Below are positions 1-7,136 of a stretch of 39,476 nt of DNA, piece after piece; position 1 is the first letter of the stretch, and every line of letters starts with the position of its first letter. The notes beneath the pieces are model-generated. The model had not been told where the DNA came from and ran no database searches. It saw only the letters and a program-made list of their open reading frames with translations. The translations under genes were made by a program, and so were the position numbers. Source of the stretch: an uncultured Desulfuromonadales bacterium (GTDB lineage: Bacteria > Desulfobacterota > Desulfuromonadia > Desulfuromonadales > Geopsychrobacteraceae); NCBI GenBank assembly GCA_945787295.1, contig CALZHQ010000009.1, positions 1 through 39,476 on the forward strand. The letters run 5' to 3'.

Positions 1-1
1 T

Positions 2-1135
2 ATCTCTCATTTTATTGAGCATATGCTGTTCAAGGGGACGACATCCCGTTCGTCGCTGCATATTGCAAAAGAGATCGATTAGGTCGGTGGAGTGCTGAAT
101 GCCTTCACCGGCCGAGAGTTCAGCTGTTACTACGCCAAGGTCCTTGGCGACAAGCTCCCTCAAGCCATTTCCCTGCTTTCCGACCTGGTCCTCAATTCGA
201 CTTTCTCGGAAAAAGAAATAGAAAAAGAACGCCGGGTCATCCTGCAGGAAATCTCGATGGTTGAGGATACTCCCGATGATCAGGTCCACGACCTGTTCTG
301 CAAGTCGATCTGGCATTCACACCCTTTGGGAAGCCCGGTCCTCGGCAGCAGCGCATCGGTCGATCGTATCTCCCGTACTGATTTGCTGCAGATGCTGGAG
401 CGGCGTTATTTCGGCCACAATATTTTGATCGCTGCGGCCGGGAACCTTGAGCATCAAGAGATTATTGATCAGCTGGATCAGGCATTTTCGGTCGTTCCTG
501 CCGGCACTCCCGACAACCTCTGCACGCTGCCAGATTATCGGCCGGGCGTTCAGGTGATGACCAAGGACCTGGAACAGACGCATTTCTGCCTCGGCTGCAA
601 GGCCTTGCCGCAAAACCATGAAGACCGCTTTGCTCAACAGTTGCTCAACAGCATCCTTGGCGGAAGCATGAGTTCGCGATTGTTTCAGGAAATCCGAGAA
701 GCGCGTGGCTTGGCTTATTCGATTTATAGCTATCTGAATGTCCATTCGGATGCCGGTTCGTTGGTTGTTTATGGTGGCACCAGTCCGACAGACCTGCATC
801 AAACTTTGCAATTGACTCTTGAACAGTTTTCCAGCTTGAAGAATGGATTTATCGGCAGTGAAGAATTGCATATGGCCCGCGAGCAGATGAAGGGGACCTT
901 GTTGCTATCACTGGAAAGTTCGGACAATCGAATGACCAGACTGGCGAAGAATGAAATTTTTCTCGGTTATCAGCCGCAAATAGATGACATCGTGGCTGAG
1001 ATCGACAAGGTAACAGTTGAATCACTACAACAACTAGCCAAGCAGTTGCTGGCGGATGATTCCTTAACCCTTCAAGTTGTCGGACCGATCAAAAGCGGCG
1101 ACTTCTCGTTGGAGATGTTAACTATACCGGATTGA
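2..1135 (+). pseudogene. M16 family zinc peptidase, 5'-partial, interrupted by an in-frame TAG
   Basis: This is a processing-peptidase-like M16 metallopeptidase. The frame is open from base 2 and begins ISHFIEHMLFKGT, which holds the inverted zinc site HxxEH (HFIEH). Downstream are the family blocks LNAFTGRE, EKERRVILQEIS, the GGSMSSRLFQEIRE block and LESSDNRMTRLAKNE. An amber codon at 80-82 falls between AKEID and VGGVLNAFT, where relatives have a readable residue. The rest of the frame is intact to the TGA at 1133-1135. A GTG at 92 could open the remaining frame, but that product would lack the HxxEH site and could not be an active peptidase. CAG or TCG to TAG is a one-base change, so a nonsense mutation or a sequence error is the simplest reading. 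The true start lies left of the window. The gene sits just upstream of dut, with 12 bases between them. Family assignment is secure; whether the gene is functional is not. Confidence 0.85.
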
Positions 1136-1147
1136 TGAAGAATCGTT

Positions 1148-1606
1148 ATGCAGAAACCAAGAATTGAATTTATAAAACTCCATTCGCAGGCACAGATTCC
1201 CCGCTACATGACCGATTTAGCTGCCGGGTTGGATATTCAGGCAAGGCCGGATGGCATCATTGAGTTAGCGCCGGGTGAACGCTGCCTGGTCCCAACCGGT
1301 TTGGCCGTTGCTATTCCTCCCGGTTATGAGATACAGGTTCGACCGCGTTCAGGGTTGGCAATTAAGCATGGGATAGCACTGGTTAATTCTCCCGGAACCA
1401 TTGATGCAGATTATCGTGGAGAAATCGGCGTCATTCTGATTAATCATGGCCGGGACAAATTTACAATAACCCCTGGGGACCGCATTGCTCAGCTTGTTGT
1501 CGCTCCAGTTTGTCATGCCGAACTAAATGAAGTAGAGCAGCTGTCAGAGACAAGTCGAGGTGAGGGTGGCTTCGGTCACACTGGCCATTCCGGAGATGGT
1601 GTATGA
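1148..1606 (+). CDS. dut: dUTP diphosphatase (dUTPase)
   Basis: This enzyme hydrolyses dUTP to dUMP and diphosphate, keeping uracil out of DNA and supplying dUMP for thymidylate synthesis. The 152 residues are the usual length for the trimeric enzyme. All five conserved motifs are visible: AGLDIQA (I), [12 protein letters not shown] (II), [14 protein letters not shown] (III), [10 protein letters not shown] (IV) and the C-terminal [10 protein letters not shown] (V), which closes over the active site. The stop codon overlaps the next start in an ATGA junction at 1603-1606, so the downstream YbeD-like gene is probably translationally coupled. It probably shares a transcript with the M16 gene upstream. 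I see no unusual residues. Confidence 0.97.
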   Translation: MQKPRIEFIKLHSQAQIPRYMTDLAAGLDIQARPDGIIELAPGERCLVPTGLAVAIPPGYEIQVRPRSGLAIKHGIALVNSPGTIDADYRGEIGVILINHGRDKFTITPGDRIAQLVVAPVCHAELNEVEQLSETSRGEGGFGHTGHSGDGV

Positions 1607-1875
1607 TAGATCAAAACAATCCGGAAGATTTGTTGGAATTTCCCTGTCATTATCAGTTTAAGGCAGTCGGGACCGCTGGGGAACCTTTCAGGCAGGCGAT
1701 TGCTGCTGCGGTGGCGCGTCATGTTACTGTTCCGATGGATGCAGTCCGCAGTCGACCAAGCGGGAAGGGGACATATCAGTCAGTATCGGTTTTAGTGGCC
1801 TTGCATAACTACCAGCAGTTGACTAGTATTTACGCAGAGATGCGCAAGGTAGATGGACTGAAAATGTTGCTTTGA
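1603..1875 (+). CDS. YbeD-like DUF493 family protein
   Basis: A 90-residue cytosolic protein of the DUF493/YbeD family, a small ACT-like alpha/beta fold of unknown biochemical role. Recognisable family features are the early [11 protein letters not shown] strand, the central [13 protein letters not shown] segment and the closing [15 protein letters not shown] helix and strand. Length matches the family. It overlaps dut by four bases (ATGA), suggesting coupled translation. Function cannot be stated beyond the family name. Confidence 0.85.
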   Translation: MIDQNNPEDLLEFPCHYQFKAVGTAGEPFRQAIAAAVARHVTVPMDAVRSRPSGKGTYQSVSVLVALHNYQQLTSIYAEMRKVDGLKMLL

Positions 1876-1939
1876 GTTTGATATGTACTTAATATCACTG
1901 GCTAATATTATGCAATCTATTAAAGAGCGAGGATAGTTT

Positions 1940-2557
1940 ATGATTCTGTCGATAAATCCGGACAACCCAAACAAACGCCATGTTTTACAGGTGGTTGAAT
2001 GTCTTCGTCAGGGTGGGGTGATTATATACCCGACCGATACTACATACGGAATCGGTTGCGATATCTTTAATCGGAAGGGGGTAAAAAAAATCTTCCAGAT
2101 TAAACAGCGTGAAAACCGTAAACCTTTCTCTTTTATCTGCAGTGACCTCGCTGAAATATCAAATTATGCACAGGTAAGCAATTTTGCTTTTAAAATTATG
2201 AAACGGCACCTGCCCGGTCCTTATACTTTTGTCCTTGAAGCAACGAAAATCGTTCCTGATTCGTTGAGTACCAAACAGAAAACGGTCGGAGTGCGGATAC
2301 CGGACAACAAGATCTGCCGAGATATAGTCAAGGGACTGGGGCATCCACTGGTCACGACCAGTGCAAATATATCCGGAGAAGAAACTCCGCAGGATCCACA
2401 TAATATTGATGATGTTATGGGCCGGATGGTCGATATGATAGTTGATGGTGGTATTTCTCTAGGAGAGCCGTCGACAGTTATCAGCCTGGTCAATGATGAG
2501 ATTGAAGTATTACGTGAAGGGTGTGGAGATATCTCCTGGATTGAGCAAGGAATTTAG
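1940..2557 (+). CDS. YrdC-domain protein, YciO/Sua5-like (L-threonylcarbamoyladenylate synthase family)
   Basis: The 205 residues form a single YrdC domain. This fold makes threonylcarbamoyl-AMP from threonine, bicarbonate and ATP for t6A modification of ANN-decoding tRNAs. Conserved blocks are YPTDTTYGIGCDI near residue 31, KQRENRKPFSFIC, LPGPYTFVLEA, VGVRIPD and PLVTTSANISGE. The start is supported by a GAGGA Shine-Dalgarno in the preceding bases. The form is closer to the YciO branch than to the shorter TsaC or the longer two-domain Sua5. YciO proteins can have weak or different activity, so a direct t6A role is likely but not certain. It is followed after four bases by the next gene start. 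Confidence 0.88.
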   Translation: MILSINPDNPNKRHVLQVVECLRQGGVIIYPTDTTYGIGCDIFNRKGVKKIFQIKQRENRKPFSFICSDLAEISNYAQVSNFAFKIMKRHLPGPYTFVLEATKIVPDSLSTKQKTVGVRIPDNKICRDIVKGLGHPLVTTSANISGEETPQDPHNIDDVMGRMVDMIVDGGISLGEPSTVISLVNDEIEVLREGCGDISWIEQGI

Positions 2558-2561
2558 TTTA

Positions 2562-2957
2562 ATGGCAAATGTTTTAGATGTTGTTTTCTTCGAGCGGGTC
2601 TGGTCTGCCGAAGATTGGAAATATGACAAGTATAATGATGTCGACGCGGCATTGAAAACACTATTGAATGAATTAAAGGCTGAGCTGGAAAAGTTTTCCA
2701 TTGAGCTGCGCAGCGTCAACGAAGAGTTGACATCAGAGATAAAGGGTTACGGCGATCTTCTCAATAGTATGCGGATCAGCTTTCCGTCTGCCGGTGTTGG
2801 AAGTTACTGCCTAGGGCATATCATCGGTGCCAGTAAGAATTTGGACATTGTCGAGGATTTACGACGCGGTATCAATAGGGTGGCCTTTGCCCCTGAAACA
2901 GTCGAGCCGTCCGGTAGTGACAAGGTTGTTTGTCATAATTGCGGTTGTGGTTGCTGA
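2562..2957 (+). CDS. Conserved hypothetical protein with Cys-rich C-terminal tail (CHNCGCGC)
   Basis: A 131-residue protein I do not recognise. I place the start at the ATG at 2562 (MANVLDVVFFERV), which has an AAGGA about ten bases upstream. The longer frame from 2493 would run back into the preceding gene. The middle is charged and helical (residues about 20-65). The last residues carry two CxC/CxxC-type clusters, CHNCGCGC, immediately before the stop, which suggests metal or Fe-S binding or a redox-active tail. The gene probably belongs to the dut-YciO transcript and ends just before a strong bidirectional terminator. Function unknown. Confidence 0.7.
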   Translation: MANVLDVVFFERVWSAEDWKYDKYNDVDAALKTLLNELKAELEKFSIELRSVNEELTSEIKGYGDLLNSMRISFPSAGVGSYCLGHIIGASKNLDIVEDLRRGINRVAFAPETVEPSGSDKVVCHNCGCGC

Positions 2958-2961
2958 ACCA

Positions 2962-3017
2962 GATCCCCACAAAAAAAGCCTGCTGACGATAATCAGCAGG
3001 CTTTTTTTGTGGGGATC
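2962..3017. terminator. Bidirectional rho-independent terminator, perfect 25-bp arms
   Basis: The 25-base arm beginning GATCCCCAC with seven A and GCCTGCTGA is repeated as its exact complement after a six-base loop (CGATAA). A- and T-runs are built into the arms, so each strand has a GC stem followed by seven T. It lies between the convergent Cys-tailed gene and pilT and should stop transcription from both sides. Confidence 0.95.
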
Positions 3018-3030
3018 GTTTTGGTTGACC

Positions 3031-4098
3031 TCAGGTGAAGTTAAGCTTGCGTTCCAAGTCCATGGAGCTGGAGACCCGTTTTGCTTCCTTCATGGATATA
3101 TGCCCCTTTTTACATAGCTGAATCAGGTGTTGGTCCATCGACTGCATCTGATACTGGGCGCTGCCTTTTTCTATATGGCCTTCGATTTCGTCCAGATTTC
3201 CTTCGCGAATACAGGCCTGAATGGTCGTGGTTGTGCGCATGACCTCTACAACGGGGATGATGAATTCTCCGGTCTTATCTTCGACCAACCGCAAAGAGAT
3301 TGTCGCAACCAGGATATCGGCAAGTCGTTGGCGGATGATTTCTTGCGCTTCCGGCGGGAAATGACCAATCAGGCGATTGATTGTCGAAGAAGCATTCTGC
3401 GTATGCAGGGTCGAAAAAACCAAATGTCCGGTCTCTGATGCCTTAATGCAGGCATCGATCGTTTCCAAATCGCGCATTTCTCCAACCATAATCACATCAG
3501 GGTCCATGCGCAGCGACGATTTAAGTGCTTCGCTAAAGCTATCTGTGTCAATGCCGACTTCACGTTGGATGATGCAGCTTTTTTTCGAGGTGAAAAGAAA
3601 CTCTATAGGATCTTCAATCGTAATGATGTTGTAGGCATATTTTTCATTGATATAGTTAAGCATCGAGGCGAGGGTCGTCGATTTGCCATTGCCGGTTGGG
3701 CCTGTCACAAGAACCAGACCATTCGGAGCCTTAACAATTTCAGACAGAACCGAGGGCAGCTTCAAATCTTGAAAGGCCCCGATCTCTGGTGGGATGACCC
3801 GCATGACAATGCCGATGTTGCCGCGCTGACGAAAAATGCTGACTCTGAAACGGCCACTGTTCTCCAGAGAATAAGAGGCATCAAACTCTTTGAAGTCCTC
3901 AGGAAGATCGCGCTTGTTCTGCTCCATGATGGTAGAAGCAATAAATTCAGTATCTTCGGGTTTTAGGTTGGCCAATTTTGAGCGTAGCAGTTGGCCGTGG
4001 GCGCGAAAAAAAGGCGGATTATCCACTTCGAAGTGGATGTCTGAGACTCTTTTCGCGAAGGCTATTTCCAAAATCTGATTCAGAATTTTGTTATCCAT
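3031..4098 (-). CDS. PilT/PilU-like type IV pilus retraction ATPase
   Basis: A 355-residue cytoplasmic hexameric motor ATPase of the PilT family, which powers pilus depolymerisation. Visible motifs are DIHFE near residue 20, Walker A GPTGNGKST at 133-141, the Asp box IEDPIEF at 161-167, Walker B around DVIMVGEMRD at 201-210 and the His box TGHLVFSTLHT at 223-233. The C-terminal AIRNLIRE motif of true PilT is altered to IQACIREG, so this may be an accessory PilT-like or PilU-like ATPase. The ATG at 4098 has an AAGGTG ribosome site. Only nine bases separate it from the upstream DUF4388 gene, so they are almost certainly co-transcribed. The gene ends against the bidirectional terminator. Confidence 0.92.
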   Translation of the reverse strand: MDNKILNQILEIAFAKRVSDIHFEVDNPPFFRAHGQLLRSKLANLKPEDTEFIASTIMEQNKRDLPEDFKEFDASYSLENSGRFRVSIFRQRGNIGIVMRVIPPEIGAFQDLKLPSVLSEIVKAPNGLVLVTGPTGNGKSTTLASMLNYINEKYAYNIITIEDPIEFLFTSKKSCIIQREVGIDTDSFSEALKSSLRMDPDVIMVGEMRDLETIDACIKASETGHLVFSTLHTQNASSTINRLIGHFPPEAQEIIRQRLADILVATISLRLVEDKTGEFIIPVVEVMRTTTTIQACIREGNLDEIEGHIEKGSAQYQMQSMDQHLIQLCKKGHISMKEAKRVSSSMDLERKLNFT

Positions 4099-4107
4099 AA
4101 AGGCACC

Positions 4108-5913
4108 TTAACGTGATTCTTGTGGCTTAGCAGTTTTGTCGAATTGCTTGCGGAATAGAGCATTTTCCAAGGCAATCCCGGCTTGGCCAACGAAAAACTC
4201 GATAAAATCAAGGGGGATATGCTTGGTGGCTGTATTGCCAAAATCTGCATAGGTTAACGTAATGACGCGATTATTGCTCTTAAGCGGCACCAGAAGCACT
4301 GTCGATTCGAGTGGCGCACCGATTTCATGGAACAGGTATTTTTCCAGATCCGCGTCTCTGATATGGCCGAAGAAGATTTTTCCATCATCCACGACTTTTT
4401 TAAAGATTGAGTCCTCATTCAGTGGGAAGCGTATTTTTTGCGCTGAAGCGACACCTTGAAGTTTGTCTGAAGTGACACCGATGCTCCGTTCGGTGATGAG
4501 ATCAGCTTTGTCGACGATCAAGGTTTGGGTCCGCTCGAAGATCTCTCCGATAAATTGTAGTACCGAGAGCGAAATGTCCGGAGCTTTGCTGAGTAGTCGC
4601 AAGCCTGATAAGCTGTTGCGCAGTTTAGCAAAGTGCTGGCGGCGCTCTGCGTTGAAACAGCCATGAACGTAAGTCTGCAGGGTGTTGAGGAAATTGATCA
4701 TATCCTCAACAAAGGTTTCACGGCGTTCAGACAGGTAGGGTTTAGGTAAGACCGCCCGAATGCCATCGTTCAATGACTGTAGTGAAAAGCTGTAGTCGAG
4801 AGTAGAGGCGAGTTGAACGACCGATACTTCTGGGAAAAGCGCCATTTTACGAGAACGAATCTCAACTAACTCCTCGGTCGTAAAGCCTGCAACTGTTTCG
4901 TTCGGACAGCCAAAAATCAGAATCGGTTCCAATCCTCTCTTGAGGGTACGGTTGATTAATTCGTCCAGCTCTTTACTGTCGGTCGTCACAAATACCAGAA
5001 TGCTATCTTTTTTACAGACGGTCATGACCGCGTGCTGAATAAACTGATCGCTGGTATACATGATGATGGCTTGAGAGGTCGTAGGGACAATAGTATTTTC
5101 TTCGCTAAAGGTCGGTTTTGATCCGCTGGCCAGAAAATCGGCGAGCTGGGAAACTTCCGCCTCAGATAATTCCGGGAGGGCGCTGTTTAGTACTTGGCGA
5201 TGGATATCTGCAGGATCAAAAGCATCTAGGCTTTTGAAAACCACCGGTTTCTTTTTTTCAATCTTATCTAGATCTGCCAGACCGAGAATATCTTCAGAAA
5301 CGACAATTTCTTCTGTCGGCTCGTCTTCGATGATTTCTTCTTCAGTGAGTAGCAGCGGTTCTTCTTCCAGAGGCTCATCTACGATGGTTATTTCACCTGC
5401 GTGGACTTTTTCATCGAAGATACGCAAGGCATCCAGCAAGACCATCTGTGTGTCGAGGTTTACCTCCTGAAGTTGCGTTGGCAGGTAGCGATAGTCGTCA
5501 GAGATGTCTATTTTGTCGACATCAAGAGAAAATATTCCTTTCGTCCAGCTGATCATTTCGACGACTGTCAATTCGATCAGCCGCTCCAAGGCTTTAAAAG
5601 CAGAGTCTTTGGACAGGCCACAATGATCGAGCAGGGTGGCAATCAGCGGCTTTCGATCGTCCCCGGCATCCTTCTGAATCTGAAGAGCTTTTTCTAGATC
5701 CGTCGAGCTAATAATTTCACTTTCACAGAGGATTTGACCGATCCGGATTTTTTCACTCGAATGGCTCGCTCCGACGATATAACCATGATTGAAGACCAGC
5801 TGTCCTTCGCCTTTGCGACTGTAGACATTCAGGGTTCCAGATTTGCGTGTTGAATGTATCAGTTGGATAACATCAACAATCGGCAGATGTTCAAGTTCGC
5901 CAGTAAGAGGCAT
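4108..5913 (-). CDS. DUF4388 (PatA-like) regulator with degenerate receiver-like and GAF-like domains
   Basis: A 601-residue cytosolic protein. The N-terminus (about 1-140, starting PLTGELEHLPIVDVIQLIHS) is a DUF4388 domain, found in PatA-type and gliding or pilus regulators. An acidic linker rich in E follows (about 190-240). The middle (about 285-400) has alternating strands and helices like a receiver domain ending in VLPKP, without an obvious phospho-acceptor triad. The C-terminal part (about 440-590) resembles a GAF domain. No membrane segment is seen. The tight link to pilT suggests it tunes pilus retraction or surface motility. That role is inferred from context. Confidence 0.8.
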   Translation of the reverse strand: MPLTGELEHLPIVDVIQLIHSTRKSGTLNVYSRKGEGQLVFNHGYIVGASHSSEKIRIGQILCESEIISSTDLEKALQIQKDAGDDRKPLIATLLDHCGLSKDSAFKALERLIELTVVEMISWTKGIFSLDVDKIDISDDYRYLPTQLQEVNLDTQMVLLDALRIFDEKVHAGEITIVDEPLEEEPLLLTEEEIIEDEPTEEIVVSEDILGLADLDKIEKKKPVVFKSLDAFDPADIHRQVLNSALPELSEAEVSQLADFLASGSKPTFSEENTIVPTTSQAIIMYTSDQFIQHAVMTVCKKDSILVFVTTDSKELDELINRTLKRGLEPILIFGCPNETVAGFTTEELVEIRSRKMALFPEVSVVQLASTLDYSFSLQSLNDGIRAVLPKPYLSERRETFVEDMINFLNTLQTYVHGCFNAERRQHFAKLRNSLSGLRLLSKAPDISLSVLQFIGEIFERTQTLIVDKADLITERSIGVTSDKLQGVASAQKIRFPLNEDSIFKKVVDDGKIFFGHIRDADLEKYLFHEIGAPLESTVLLVPLKSNNRVITLTYADFGNTATKHIPLDFIEFFVGQAGIALENALFRKQFDKTAKPQESR

Positions 5914-6116
5914 TTATGACGCTACCTTTCAAATTTATTTGAAAATAATGAGAATCAACTCAAACGTTAGAATACATTAAACTATAACCTTGTAGAAATT
6001 CAAGCAATTTTAACGATTATTCGAAAAATCATAGAGCCATATCATTTTGTATTGAAATGCAGAATATCGACTTGCCGGTCTTTCAACTATTGAGCCCGTC
6101 TTTAAAGGATTTTCCT

Positions 6117-6342
6117 TTATGGCATCTTCTCTCTGCAGATGTTGATAATCCCCTGAAGAGTCGTCTTATCATAGACTTCGATATTTTCGAGACTTTGCCC
6201 TGGCTGTGCAGTTGTGGCAGGATTTCCCATCGCTTCCGAGTTTAACGGCGTGACGCAATTTTTCGCCACGGGCCGGTGCGCTAAATGAAATTATTGGCAG
6301 GCAGAGTAAATTGAGAAGGACGAGGATGCATATACGCCTCAT
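6117..6342 (-). pseudogene. Small secreted CxxC protein (cytochrome-like?), frameshifted
   Basis: Reading minus from the ATG at 6342 gives a convincing signal peptide (MRRICILVLLNLLCLPIISF then APA) and then EKLRHAVKLGSDGKSCHNC. That frame stops at 6169. Shifting by one base just after CHNC opens a second coherent frame, QSLENIEVYDKTTLQGIINICREKMP, ending with TAA at 6117. The total length is 226 bases, one more than a multiple of three, so a single extra base explains the break. The CHNC followed by polar residues is reminiscent of a mono-haem CxxCH site or a small redox protein, but the haem histidine is not in frame. An AGGGG lies upstream of the start. Family unknown. Confidence 0.45.
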
Positions 6343-6462
6343 ATCCGCCCCTGAAAAGATCAGACGATTGAAGAATATCAGGATACAGGTATCGGTCAGA
6401 AGATTTAATTTGAATAAGGTATAAGGTTTGGGAGGAAAAGAGGGTAAAGGTAATTCAGATAC

Positions 6463-6493
6463 AAAAAAAGTCCGACCCGATAAGGCCAGACTT
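6463..6493 (-). terminator. Terminator of the secG/tRNA-Leu transcript
   Basis: On the minus strand an imperfect ten-base stem (AAGTCTGGCC with GGTCGGACTT, loop TTATCG, two mismatches) is followed by seven T. It lies ten bases beyond the 3' end of the tRNA gene. Confidence 0.8.
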
Positions 6494-6502
6494 GTTTTTG
6501 TT

Positions 6503-6588
6503 TGGTGCCGAAGGCGAGACTCGAACTCGCACGACCGTAGGTCACACGCCCCTCAAGCGTGCGTGTCTACCAATTCCACCACTTCGGC
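6503..6588 (-). tRNA. tRNA-Leu (anticodon GAG)
   Basis: The minus strand reads GCCGAAG at the 5' end and CTTCGGC then ACCA at the 3' end, giving a paired acceptor stem with an encoded CCA. The anticodon arm is CACGC-TTGAGGG-GCGTG with GAG at loop positions 3-5 (bases 6554-6552). The T arm carries GAGTTCGAGTCTC, and a long variable arm typical of a class II leucine tRNA is present. It lies downstream of secG, the same order as secG-leuU in Escherichia coli. Confidence 0.96.
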
Positions 6589-6650
6589 GAACGGCTTGTA
6601 TATATACTGAAAAGCCTTGAGGACTGTCAACAGATAATCAGCCGCTCTGG

Positions 6651-7001
6651 TTACTTTTTTTCTTCTGGGGTGACAGGCACAGTTGGAGCCATCGGCGTCG
6701 GTGCTGCTGTCGGAGCAGGGGCCTCAGCCGCTGGAGCTGCGACAGTACTCGGCATGACACTTTGAGAACTTGGTGAGCCGTAAAAATAAGCAAGTGCCAG
6801 ACTGGTCAACATGAATATGACTGCAGCACCGGCAGTGACTTTCCCCATGAAGCTTCCGCCTCCTGATGCACCGAAAACCGTTTGGCTACCACCGGCCCCG
6901 AAAGATGCGCCTGCTTCGGCACCTTTACCCATTTGTAACAGAACGATAACGATCAGTGCGATACAGACGACGACGTGTAATGCTATGAGAAGCGTGGACA
7001 T
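6651..7001 (-). CDS. secG: Preprotein translocase subunit SecG
   Basis: A 116-residue inner-membrane subunit of the SecYEG channel that assists SecA-driven export. The N-terminal hydrophobic segment (LLIALHVVVCIALIVIVLLQMGKG) and the second one (about 55-75) flank the conserved loop with FGAGGSQTVFGASG, the hallmark of SecG. The C-terminus is a low-complexity Ala/Pro tail, common in this family. The ATG has an AAGGAG ribosome site. The gene precedes tRNA-Leu(GAG). Confidence 0.95.
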   Translation of the reverse strand: MSTLLIALHVVVCIALIVIVLLQMGKGAEAGASFGAGGSQTVFGASGGGSFMGKVTAGAAVIFMLTSLALAYFYGSPSSQSVMPSTVAAPAAEAPAPTAAPTPMAPTVPVTPEEKK

Positions 7002-7136
7002 TTAAAAAGTCTCCTTTGGTTAATCATAATTCAGAACCGCAGCAAGCTACCATAGAACAAGAAAAATTCAAAGCAGTTTTTCAGTAAAGACCCCGTCTGC
7101 GCAGTGGCTTATTTATCTCGTAAATAGCGGTATTGA

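Noticed and set aside
317..871. 184-residue minus-strand frame inside the M16 gene
   Set aside because: It lies opposite a strongly conserved coding region and has no recognisable domain or ribosome site.
92..1135. An intact peptidase gene starting with the GTG at 92
   Set aside because: It would lack the zinc-binding HFIEH, which is plainly encoded in the same frame before the amber codon.
2955..3030. Possible read-through of the TGA after the CHNCGCGC tail as another selenocysteine
   Set aside because: The downstream frame runs straight into the 25-bp terminator and its translation is repeat-like. No hairpin of SECIS type lies at the right spacing.
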